Origin: Flabesymbios commensalis | Taxonomy: Eukaryota > Annelida > Polychaeta > Terebellida > Flabelligeridae | Assembly: GCA_964017125.1 (NCBI GenBank) | Contig: OZ024914.1 | Coordinates: 27,199,073 to 27,263,072 of the forward strand | Direction of reading: 5' to 3' | DNA length: 64,000 nt | Shown: positions 46,330 to 56,912 of the stretch, one piece after another | How the letters are laid out: the number at the start of each line of letters is the position of its first letter | Position numbering within the stretch: the stretch's first letter is position 1 | The notes under the pieces: model-generated | The model's input: only the letters and a program-made list of their open reading frames with translations | The model's database searches: none | What the model was told of the DNA's origin: nothing | Program-made: the position numbers and the translations under genes

Positions 46330-46800
46330 ATGAGTAGGCCCTATCTGTTATTGACGCCTGCGAAAGTCCCAATCTGTACTGACGTGACGTCAGTGGCGAT
46401 GTCATCTGCGCTGCTTGACGCCCGATGACGTCTGGATCTGCGGCACCCGAATTCGCGTGAATGTGCTGACTGATCATCAGTGCAGGTGCTGGTGTAGGCC
46501 GTGGTAGCCCTAAATAACCGGCAATATAGTGTTTGACATTAGGTCGCTCACGAGGGATGAATGGAGTTACCCAGAGAGAGTTATCCTTCCTTTTGTTACT
46601 CTGGGGACTATCCGACACGAGGATAGCGGAGCTGCGCAAAATGCCACGGAGTTTCAGCATTAAATTGCACAGCGAATCCCAAGTCTCCGGCCGTCTTGGC
46701 ATGTCTGGGGATAGATCCCCTAGACATGCCCAGAACCCTTTATCGGGCGAGCGAAGGAAAACGCTCTCAATAACCCACCATGCCATCACCATCACCACCA
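46330..46800 (-). CDS. Possible 5' exon of the minus-strand gene (GC-rich)
   Basis: A minus-strand frame of ~160 codons lies in a locally GC- and CpG-rich stretch, unlike the surroundings. It includes VFLRSPDKGFWACLGDLSPD and MPRRPETWDSLCNLMLKLRG. Donor-like GTAACT (after TCTCTGG, near 46569) in phase 0 and GTGAGC (near 46552) in phase 1 could join the exon at 45.8 kb. An initiator could be the ATG of MPRRPE. The family is unknown and the structure is unproven; a CpG-rich promoter with chance openness is the alternative. Confidence 0.35.
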
Positions 46801-46982
46801 CTCTCACATCATCATCTGTACATCATTCATCTCATAAATTGACAACAACATTTTTATCGTATTACAATGTCACTTAAAATACCATTAGTGCCGAAAAGTG
46901 AGTAAAGCAATGATTTACTACTACTACTGTGCCGACTGATACATAATACGACCCCTGTTTGCGCAGTGCGAGCGTACATGCA

Positions 46983-48564
46983 CCAGACCTGGGTTCAATT
47001 CCGGAATTGATCTGGAATTAGACCTAATTCCAAGTCTTATTCCAGGAATTGGAATGGGAATTAACTTTTGAGAAATTGAATTGAATTGGAATTAATAAAA
47101 AGTAGGTGGAATTAAAAAAGGAATTAAACTTTTTTAAACTCCCCGTAAATTGCTACATTCATGCGGTATTTGTTTTAGTGTTGTCAGCATCTGCTCGTTC
47201 GCCCAGTATTGAGCCAGCATTGGTGAATGTTTCATGCTTACCAGGGGTGCAGGGTCAGGGGTGGTTATGCTTCTATGGAGCACTTTAAGTCCCAAAGTCA
47301 AATATTTTTATACATATACGCGTAGATATTATTTAGTTGCGGGTATTGAACAGCTCCACTATGACTATGTGAAGTTCGAGAAAAATGATATACTAATATA
47401 AATATAATGTTTACGCGTAAAGTGAATCGTTTAATTTATAATTTCAGTTATTGACACGGGAGCTGTTGAATACTTTAGTAATAATACACACAGTACATAC
47501 CCGGTCAAATATTGAGGCAAAAATCGTGTCATAATACTTATAAATACAATAGGTTATTGATATTATATGACGATATATACCAAATACACCAAGCGTTTTG
47601 ATATGTTTTATCGATTCAATTTGGTAAAAATATTAAAACAACATTTTTGTTTTTCGGCAAGCATGAGGTGGGTGGATAATGGGTAGCCTAGCTCTACCAT
47701 CTAAGTCCTAAAGGCAATTATTATCCTGTCTCAGTCTGAGTCTGTCTTTGTATTTTATTTTCCGATGTGTTTACCAGTCGAATTTACAAAACAATAATAT
47801 CATAATTTAAATCTTACACACCTACTATAAAAAAAAAAATTCAATCATGATATTCCTATCAATCAGTTCAATTTGATAACGCACTAAATTCTGTAATGAC
47901 CTCTCTAGCATGACAGGGGATACAAAGTGTTATTAGAGAGTCAGGAGGTGTGATGTAACAGAGAGCGTGAGAGGCGGGGGGGGGGGGGTATGGGGACGAT
48001 AACACTGTTGACCGTGACAGTTTTCTAACTCTGGCATAACAATACAACACCACCAGTTTTAAAAATAAAACAACATGTAACTTGTAATTATCTGACAACA
48101 CGCCTAATCTATTTCAATCATTCACTAAATGATGATTTTAGTATTTTTCATTCAATATTCGTTCAGCTTTTATTTTGCACGATCTTAATTTATTCAATAG
48201 TTTACGCTACAACAAATATTCAAATATTATACAAAATATCAAATGTAATGACCAAGAATTTAACAGTTATATTAAAATACATATCCCAATAATTAGTTAG
48301 TTAATTCTGATTGATTTACTACTTATATAAGTGTTTATTATATAATGTGTTGTTTATTATTCTCACAATAAAATACTTTGTGCCTAAAATCAGATAATTT
48401 TAAAGCATATTAAAAAATTCGGAATTAGGAAGGAATTAGGAATTGGGATGTGAATTAGAATTATAAAAAATGAAAATAATGGAATTGGAATTACCCTCGG
48501 AATTAAAAAAAAGGAATTGGATCAGGAATTAGAATTAAAAAAATGGAATTGAACCCAGGTCTGG
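46983..48564. mobile_element. 1.58-kb inverted-repeat element with 6-bp duplication CATGCA
   Basis: CCAGACCTGGGTTCAATTCC opens and GGAATTGAACCCAGGTCTGG closes it. CATGCA stands on both sides (46977-46982, 48565-48570). Subterminal regions are runs of GGAATT/AATTCC motifs in inverted arrangement; the centre is AT-rich with no transposase. The short relative lies at 34365-34492. Confidence 0.78.
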
Positions 48565-48654
48565 CATGCACGGTATATCTCGTCACGTGATAAATGCATA
48601 AATATATTATAATATATATATCAGCCATTTGAGAATAATTTTTATAGTCGCTTC

Positions 48655-48965
48655 AATATCTCTTTATAATGATCAAGCTCAAAACACACAGCTCGCGTTT
48701 TTTAGCGCACGTAAGCGTAGATTTTGTAATCCATACATTTGTCATCACTGAAACACACAGCTTGCGGATGTGAAGGGTACACCAAGCGCAACACGTAAAG
48801 CCCAAAACACACAGTACGCGTTTTTTAGCGCACGTAAGCGTAGATTTTGTAATCCATACATTTGTCATCACTGAAACACACAGCTCGCGGATGTGAAGTG
48901 TACACCAAGCGCAACACGTAAAGCCCAAAACACACAGCTCGCGCACGTATTGGCGCGCACGTTTT
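48655..48965 (+). repeat. 126-bp tandem repeat, about 2.5 units
   Basis: AAACACACAGCTCGCGTTTT, TTAGCGCACGTAAGCGTAGA and TTTGTAATCCATACATTTGT recur after ~126 bp (near 48679, 48805), then a third partial copy begins AAACACACAGCTCGCGCACG at 48931. Two units are nearly identical. Confidence 0.82.
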
Positions 48966-49085
48966 ACGGACGGAAGAGGCGCGTAAAATCAAAACACAGT
49001 GACACAAACGCGGAAGACGAGCGAAATGTAACAAGCAGGACAACTCTTGATTTCGCATGGGTCACATGCAGTGTTGATCCCCGTG
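48925..49085 (+). repeat. Inverted-repeat arm flanking the LTR fossil, left
   Basis: GGCGCGCACGTTTTACGGAC, GCGTAAAATCAAAAC and CTCTTGATTTCGCAT recur as reverse complement at 53305-53475 with about 80% identity by eye. The arms stand outside the LTR element at both sides. Confidence 0.7.
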
Positions 49086-49239
49086 GACACGGACATTGTT
49101 CTGCTGTGACGATTAAACATCGTAATAATAGTAGGCATCCTTTCCTCCTACGCGTCTGTGTGCTATGGGAATTCCGAATCTATGACGTCATTTAGCAGGA
49201 TGGGTGTGGGGTTTTCCAGGACTATGAATGTTGGGGCAT

Positions 49240-49350
49240 ATTCCAGCAAACACAACACACTGAACCAATGTTGGATTAACGTTGGCCCACCGTCTACGAC
49301 ACAGGCCCAATATTTAACCAACATTGTTTCGATGCGTCGTGTCTGCCGGG
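49240..49350. repeat. CAATGTTGG-type palindromic repeat, best copy
   Basis: CAGCAAACACAACACACTGA, ACCAATGTTGGATTAACGTT, GGCCCACCGTCTACGACAC and AACCAACATTGTTTCGATGC form a ~105-bp near-palindrome with CCGTCTACGAC near its middle. Best preserved of the six fragments. Confidence 0.65.
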
Positions 49351-49649
49351 ATATATAACACGTGGTTGTAGGCTCTATAGACACTGTGAACATGTCGTCG
49401 AGAAAATCACCAAAAAATCACCAAATTGTGCTAATTATTTCACTTCATGAAACTGGCCTGAGACAATTAGTCAATCTTTCTTTGTTGTAATAGAGTTTCT
49501 CCAGTTTGTATCTTTCTTCCGGATATGAGGTCCGACAATGCCATGGGTGTGAGAGAACTGATCTCTGGAAAGACTAAAATATTGCTTAAGTACATCTATT
49601 ACTAGCCACAGGTACCAGTGATATTCGCCATAATGAACTCTCTTCTCCA

Positions 49650-49757
49650 GTTTGAAGTATTATATATGAGTTCGGTGAGGGCGGTCTGCCGACGTGCCAA
49701 CTGACAATCCCCCAAGATCAACTAACCACGATATCGGTATCACTTCACCTAATCACC
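49650..49757 (+). repeat. Partial 5' LTR of the Gypsy fossil
   Basis: Direct repeat partner of 53000-53105; shared runs include GAGTTCGGTGAGGGCGG and GTGCCAACTGACAATCCCCC. Upstream LTR sequence is not recognisable. Confidence 0.6.
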
Positions 49758-52729
49758 CGATAATGGTCACCCGACGTTGAGGGTTTTTTTAAATTAGGGG
49801 ATTTTTCAAAAAATGACACATATTTTTTCTCTCAGGTATGTAACGATTGTAGGTCATTATTAATCAAATGCCAGTAGGTTTAGTTAGAAAGGTTATCTGA
49901 AGAGAGGTGCACGCGTTTTCGCTGAAAACGGCAAAAATTTCATTAAATTTGGCCCTAAACCACGTGCGTTCTATCCTTTTCAAAATGGCCGACACGACAA
50001 GTAACGCAATAAATTAGATTGACTTTCCCAACCCTTACTATTACTATTTATGCTAATTTAGGCGATTAGGAGGAAAATCAAGAAATATTAATATCTTTCT
50101 TGCCTAAAAGTTGCGATCAAAAATAAATAAAAATAAAAATAACGCCTCGATTTAGAAAACTTTTGATAGAAATAGAGCCATTTAAAACTGTTCGCCTGAT
50201 GTACATGCTAATAAACGGCCTTATTTGACCCATAAATGTATTTTTGTTATGACTGTAGGTCAACCTTTTGCAATCATAACCATATTTTTTATTCCATAGG
50301 AAGCTGATTTATTTTAATATGTTTGGTAAGCGCAGCCATTTTGGCAGCGGATGACCTTAGTTTAGCTACTGAATGCCAGCGGGCTACACGCGAACCCGCC
50401 ATACCGACATGCAAGGCGACAATCACCCCATCTAACATATATTAGCATAAATTAAGACGCTATCTTGTTGCGGTGGAAGAATCTGCTCAAGTGTCAAGGC
50501 CAACTTGGCTGACCACGCTGTCTGGAAAAGAAGTCTTTCGCAAAATTTTCAAAAACATCTTTTTCAGTTGTGAAAACGAAATTGAATTTATATTTATATG
50601 TTTTTTAGAAATCGCACATTACATCACACACAGTGTGAATGATTGTGTAAAAAAAATTATTTGATAGTCTATTTTTCCATACATTTACTCTGACAGGTCA
50701 AAGTTCAAATATGACACACGCCCGCTGCTGGTTGCTTACAGAGGGATGGCAGACAGCGATATATGTTAATGAGCTATGAGCTGATGAGGTCCGCCACACA
50801 GGCACATACACACACCACGCAGTCTAAACCGACGGGCACTAGTCTACATGCACCGATACAAACCGAAGCGAACGAACGATTTTGACGTGACAACGAATGA
50901 TCGCCAACGTGAACGTTTTTATAAAAAAAAAATGTTCATTGCGGGAAACGTTCGTCATTAAATGCTTACTATGGAGTCTTTATAGACTAACTGTCAGTCA
51001 CAATTACAACAAGTAATTTTCAAAATTAGGTCGAATTGTAGAAGAATCTACATTCGAGTTCAGCCTATCATCACGAGAACGAAATTTTCTCATGATAGGC
51101 AGACTTTAATCGTTATATATTTACTCTGAATTTACGACTTGACAGTTGTGTTATTGTGACTATTTTGATACTTTTGTGTGTTTTTCAACTTTTGTGAAAA
51201 AAATTTCCACACAGGTTGAATTACCAAATACTACAATCTCATAGCTTAGAATAGCACTTTAGCATTTATTCTGGCATTTTTATATGATATTTTTTGACGT
51301 ACAATCCTCACAATTTTAATGCATTTGTATTCATAATAGTTAAATGACATGAGAACCGGTTTAGCTATACTAGCTACTCTTTCGTCCATTAAACCTCTAT
51401 CACTAAATAGAGTTGATATTTTTCGTAATGAATATACCAAATTACTCAGTCAATTCCCGGAACTAACTCGTCTAAAGACAAAGTATTACACATAAAATAG
51501 GGACATAAGGACACCCTGTTTTCGCACGCACACGACGACTAGCACCAGATAAACTAGTCAACGCGAGTTCGACGAAATGATAAAATTAGGTGTTATCAAA
51601 CCTAGCGATAGCGAATGGTCATCAGCGCTTTATATGGTGCCAAAGAAAAACGGTGATTGGAGACCATGTGTAGACTATAGAATTTTGAATGCTCAGACAG
51701 TACCTGATAGATATCCGATTCCTCATATTCAGGATTTTACGCAGCGCTTAGCCGGGTCTAAGATTTTTTCCAAGATCGACTTGGTACCAGCATAATATGA
51801 TACTAGTTGAACCGTCCGACGTGCATAAAACAGCGGTCACAACACCTTTCGGTCTTTTCAATTTCACTCGGACACCGTTTGGTTTGCGAAATTCTGGTCA
51901 GACCTTTCATTGTTACGCGCGGACTAGATTTCGTGTTTGTATATTTGGATGATTTGCTAGTAACAAGTCCTGATCATAGAACTCTTAAGAAACATTTACA
52001 AATACTTTTTACGCGTTTAGCCAAATACGGAATAATTATTGGCCCGGAGAAATGTCAGTTTGGTACTACTGAATTAAGCTTTTTAGGTCATCATGTTTAA
52101 TGGAGTTTTACAACAATACATAGACAATGTATGGCAACCGCCCTCGTTTTTTAGCAAAAAACTATCTCCTGCAGAGACACGTTACAGTGCATTCGACCGC
52201 GAGCTTCTTGCAGTATATGCCACGATCAGACATTTCAGACATAACTTAGAAGGCCGCAATTTTTTTGTGAAGACAGATCACAAACCTTTAACTTATGCAG
52301 TGACATCGGTCACTGAGCGCCCATCACTGCGACAAACCAGGCCTGGCATCATTGAAATAGGATATGTAAAATGCAACGTAATTGAATTATCTATGTAGGT
52401 AATTTTGTTAATCAGTATCGAATGTATTAATTAAATTGACATAGGTTGACCAACACACGTAGCGCAGCAGCATAATACATAACGTAAAGGAACAAATTGA
52501 TGTTAAGAGGATAGGAACAGTTGTGGAAAAACGACATAATACATGGACTTTAATTCCTTATGCTACGCCCATGATGTTCATCAACCACCCACGATGTATT
52601 TTTTCACCTTGATTGTTTAACTGATTGGTTTATGTATGTTTCGTGCACCTTCCAAGCAGAGCGAAAAGTCGACGCTTTCCTCACAAGTTGGTTTGTATTT
52701 ATACGTTGTCACTTAACCAGGGGGTAATG

Positions 52730-53105
52730 TGTGATCAGCATCTCACCGGTCTCGGGACTACTCGGGTTTACGACCATTGACAAGTGGCCGTTTTTCGGGT
52801 AGCCTCGCTCTGATTAGCTTCGCCACCGACCGACCGCACTTACACACATCACGACACTGAGCTGGACGGATGCTCCGTCTTGACAACAGGGCCAGAGCCG
52901 CATGGCGAGAGGTCGTCGCGCTCCAGTTGGGACTATGTGCACAGTTTAATGTCTAGACAGTAATAAAGAGAGTTATTCACTTGCCGTTGCCAAGACGGCA
53001 GATTGAAGTATTATATATCGGAGTTCGGTGAGGGCGGTTTGCCGGCGTGCCAACTGACAATCCCCCAGATTAACTTACCATGATATCGGTATCGCCTCAC
53101 CCAAC
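52730..53105 (+). repeat. 3' LTR of the Gypsy fossil
   Basis: Follows a GGGGGTAATG purine-type tract; contains CAGTAATAAAGAGAG (polyadenylation signal) and ends in the sequence repeated at 49650-49757. Exact ends are uncertain. Confidence 0.6.
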
Positions 53106-53304
53106 CACAGACCCATCATGTACTTTTTCTTATCTACAATAGACGTTGTATATATATGTAAGTATGCAATGAAGATCATATCATCGTCTTCACTGGATGA
53201 AGATGAGGATGGTGATTCTCGATTCATTTCTTCAATACTGCTAAAAGTAGATGTATAGGCCTACTATTACAATGGGGCCTACAATGTTAAATTACCACTG
53301 TAAA

Positions 53305-53475
53305 ACAATGGCCAGGATCAACACTGCATGTGAAGCAAATGCGAAATCAAGAGCTGTTCTGCTTATTACGTTACGCTTAATATCTTTTGCGTAAGTGGGT
53401 TTTGATTTTACGCGTCTCTTCTGTCCGTAAAACGTGCGCGCCAGTATGTGCGCGAATTGTGTCTTTTGGGCTTAG
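53305..53475 (-). repeat. Inverted-repeat arm flanking the LTR fossil, right
   Basis: Reverse complement of 48925-49085: GGATCAACACTGCATGTGA, TGCGAAATCAAGAG, TTTTGATTTTACGCGTCTCT and GTCCGTAAAACGTGCGCGCC. Confidence 0.7.
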
Positions 53476-53479
53476 CATT

Positions 53480-53622
53480 TGAGAAATATATCTTGGGTTG
53501 TTGTACCATTATCTTTATAATGATAACACTGGATAATAAATATATCGTGGGTTGTAGTACCGTCATCTTTATAATGATAACATTGGAGAAATATATTGTT
53601 GGTTGTTGTACCATTTTGCCAG
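53480..53622 (+). repeat. ~58-bp tandem repeat, 2.5 units
   Basis: GAGAAATATATCTTGGGTTG, TTGTACCATTATCTTTATAA and TGATAACACTGGA repeat near 53482, 53535 and 53585. Confidence 0.8.
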
Positions 53623-53624
53623 CG

Positions 53625-53837
53625 GATCTCTTTCCTTCTGTTGTTTTTCTCTGAGTGGCTCCACGATCACTAGCAGCATGTTTACCGCGCTTTCCACAAC
53701 GCCTCTGAACTGATGCGTGATGCACGTCATCTTCCTCTGCGTCTTTTTGGCCGTCTTTGTCCCGCCTACTATCTCTACCGCCGTCATTATTCTGGCTGCT
53801 GTCAGGTCGATGAGAGTCCTGACCTTTATTACGATAT
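53625..53837 (-). CDS. Possible minus-strand exon
   Basis: Minus acceptor TTGTTATATTACCAG precedes 53837. The frame entered with two carried bases reads YRNKGQDSHRPDSSQNNDGG, then RDSRRDKDGQKDAEEDDVHH and RGATQRKTTEGKRS, a charged RS/RD-like stretch, before running into the tandem repeat. A second frame is also open, so coding is unproven. It might be an upstream exon of the minus-strand gene or of another gene. Confidence 0.3.
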
Positions 53838-54364
53838 CTGGTAATATAACAAATTAATACATCACCAAACGTATTAAATTTCAATTGTGCTTCAGTTATG
53901 TTTACGGACCGATATTAAACTGCAGGCAGACATGTACATGTATTATCTACACACATCTGGTAAAATGTTTCTTATCTAATTCTTATCTTATAATCTAATA
54001 AACATCCCATCGCCGGGATCCACTCAGGTTTAAGATTGATTGTCAACGTCACACGATTGCCTCTGGTGTACGGTGCATGTCGAGCTTTTTGATAATAATC
54101 AGCTTTCTATTACTACAATCGTCGACCCACTAAGAGCAAAAACATAACAGCATTGTGATAAATTAACAAATTTACAAAGGCTATTATGAAAAATTTACAC
54201 AGACTGGTTTATATTTACTAAACAAAATATACTAGATGAAGATTAAAGTCCATGACGTCACAGTAATTTACCACATAGTCCAGTTTTAACAAATTGTCGT
54301 AGAAACAAGTGTAATACAATTTTTTCGAATAATTGTGATTTCTGACATAATTTTAAATGTGTTA

Positions 54365-55130
54365 ATTGTACAGGATATTTTTCAATCCGTGACCTTTTAT
54401 ACACATGTATGGAACTTTATAAATATATTTAGATATGTGCCAGCTTGGAGGGGGGTTTAGTTAAGCTTATTTGCATAATTTACCTAATTAACATAATTGA
54501 CCATTATTATATTATATAGCATGAAACATCTTTCATTAGTAAAAAAACGTTACTTTTTAACAAATTGGCACATAAACAAGCATAATTCCATTTTATCGAA
54601 TACATTTACCACGAGGAAGTGATTTCTGACGTCATTTTTACAATTGATTATCAAGGTTAACTGAGTATGTCAAGGTCAAAGCTCAAATATTGCGAAAATA
54701 TTACTTGCGCATTTTTTAATATGCCACATATGTGTTTATTGTAAGGATATTTTTTTCAATCCGTGCCTTTTTAAACATGTACATGGGTCTTTATAAACAT
54801 AATTAGATGATCCAACTTGGAGGGGAGCTAAGTTAAGTTGATTGGCATAATTCACCTAATCAACATGATATATACAAGATGAAACAATGTTTTTACTAAA
54901 AAAAACGTAAAAATGTGTAAATATATGTATGTGTGGTGACATTAAAATAGTATTACACAATCATAAATAGCATTACTTCTGAAAATTATTAGTAAAAAAA
55001 TTCACATACAATGTCAATTATGTTAATTAGGGTAAATTATGCAAATGAGCTTAACAAAACTCTAAACTGACACATATCTAACAATATTTATAATGATACA
55101 GACATGTTTAAAAGAGCAGGGATTGAAACA
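54365..55130. mobile_element. Inverted/tandem repeat cluster with TTTGCATAATTTACC
   Basis: AGTTAAGCTTATTTGCATAA with TTACCTAATTAACATAAT (54468), a diverged direct copy near 54825, and a reverse-complement copy at 55010-55130 (TTAATTAGGGTAAATTATGC). The outer stretches TTTTTCAATCCGTGACC and GGGATTGAAACAAA pair. Probably an AT-rich foldback-type element. Confidence 0.55.
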
Positions 55131-55171
55131 AACCTCTACAAATAAACCATGTGTCTTATATAGCCTAAACA

Positions 55172-55473
55172 GGGAGGGGGTCCTAGGGTACATGTAGTGG
55201 TTAGCACCACTGCCTTTCACGCCAGAGTTCAGTGTTTGAAAGAAACAAAAAATGTTTCTTCCCCGTCCACGTGTAAAACTCAGTATTGTGGGGAGCCTCC
55301 GTGACCGAGAGGTAGCGTGCTGGGCCTCAAACCGCCAGGGCTCGAATTTTGAATCTTGTGTCTGGAGGAAAGTGTCATCTCATTCATCTCACCATCCTCA
55401 GGAGGCTCTCATGGCCCAGTTTAGCCTATATGTGCACAAAGGTGGCCTAAACTTAAAGCCCGATTCATTTCAT
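55172..55473 (+). mobile_element. Dimeric tRNA-derived SINE with 16-bp duplication
   Basis: TTATATAGCCTAAACA flanks both ends (55156-55171, 55474-55489). Module 1 has TAGTGGTTAGCACC (A box) and CTTTCAC in the anticodon-loop position, like tRNA-Glu (TTC); its B box is decayed here. Module 2 starts GGGGAGCCTCCGTGACCGAG with GAGGTAGCGTGCTGGGCC and GGGCTCGAATTTTGAAT. A unique 3' part ends ATTCATTTCAT. The same family occurs on the other strand at 63025-63337. Confidence 0.85.
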
Positions 55474-55499
55474 TTATATAGCCTAAACATGATCAAGTT

Positions 55500-56910
55500 A
55501 TATTTTAGACTATTTCAGCCTTGATATTGACCTTCAATCGCAAAAATAACGTCAAAAATCATTCCCTCGTGTTAAGCGTATTCGAAAAAGTGGTATTACA
55601 TTTGTTTCAACGCATATTTGTTAAAAAGTTGCATTATAAAAACGGCTCGGTAGGCTATTTAGCTTATTAAAACTTCTCCCCAAAGTTGGCGCAATGCTCT
55701 CATGGTGATATATCATTATAAATAAACAACCTTGAACCTAAAAGAAAATCCCGGTTCACTTTTTGGCAAGTGGACTAACAGACTAAACGTGTAGGCTATT
55801 ATATAGGCTACCATACAAACGCAGTTTACTAATTAAAAATTATAATCATAAAGCCTAGGGCCTACAATCAAAATAGTAATATTCATTATAATGTGTCGGA
55901 TAAATCAACAAAGCTAAATGAGAAACATGTGTTCTGTAGCATTTCAGGATATCCTTTATCAAGTAGTGCGACTAGACAGGCGCGCCTGCAGGCATACGCG
56001 AGGTCGCGTACCTCCACATTTTCAAAGCATGTGTTTTTGGAAACCAAATATTATATAACTTCTTTTTCATGACTGTAAAGAAAACATTCGTTGACGGCTG
56101 CAATTACTACTAGTTAGGCCTAGTCGTGAAGATCACAGACACTATGACGCGACGGTAACCAGTGGTAGGCCTACCTGGTGGCTAAGTAGACCTATATCGC
56201 TGTCACCCTCGACTTGACCCCCTTGCTGTGGCAACAACATCCTCAGCGCCCGACCTCTTTATCAGATTGGCCTAATTCTAGATCATTTGTGGAGGGGGAC
56301 TTTTTTCTCATCACTGAAACCACATATGGCAATCGGATTGGTCGAGATATCGCCTACCTTCATGACGTTGGATGTAAAATTATATTTATACCTCCTCCAC
56401 AATCTAATAATCACGCCTACGTGTTGGAACAATTCATATATATATGCCACACACGTTTGTGAAACCCTCTTACCCGAGGTGTGCTGCCAGCTTTAGTATC
56501 TCAATTTATCGGGTCATTTTTATCCTACCAATTACATTCTGTAGTGCGATATGATAGGAAGATTGGAACCTGGAAAGAAAGATTTGTAATTTTTAAAATT
56601 CCTTCTTGGGATCCAAGTGTCGATAGGATTGAGTAAAGGTGTTGAAACAAACCATTGCTATCCTGGTCTCACTCGCTGGATTCTTGAATTATTTGATATT
56701 ATTTGCCACACATAAACAGTCGACAGCATTAGTTGAACACGCTTGAACATATTTTACATTTACATTTCTATTTTACTTTATTGTTGTAAACATAAAACAA
56801 CGTATAACTCAAGTTAAATTTAATAGATGTGATATGCACATATTTATAAATTATAGCTACCATGGCTACTACTTTTATCAGGGTGAAATGACAAATAAAT
56901 TAGAACTAGA
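55500..56910. other. Stretch without recognised features
   Basis: AT-rich with scattered TAGGCCTA motifs (56114, 56166). No exon or element boundaries supported. A frame at 56214-56462 has no family resemblance. Confidence 0.45.
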
Positions 56911-56912
56911 AG

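Larger units (their letters stand above)
49650..53105 (+). mobile_element. Ty3/Gypsy-type LTR retrotransposon fossil
   Basis: A degraded pol region lies at about 51550-52330: a reverse-transcriptase part with [16 protein letters not shown]-like residues, and downstream an RNase H-like part with SAFDRELLAVY. A 3' LTR is inferred at about 52730-53105 (begins TGTGATCAGCATCTCACC after a purine run, holds AATAAA). About 105 bp of it recur in direct orientation at 49650-49757, taken as the remaining 5' LTR; the two are roughly 90% alike by eye, suggesting an old insertion. It is broken, with several disruptions and most of gag and integrase not recognisable. Confidence 0.75.

Noticed and set aside
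53569-53787. Alternative minus-strand frame over the candidate exon (MTAVEIVGGTKT...)
   Set aside because: It overlaps the charged frame in the same exon-like segment; neither has independent support, so only the segment is reported.
56214-56462. 82-codon plus-strand frame
   Set aside because: No family resemblance and no splice or promoter context.
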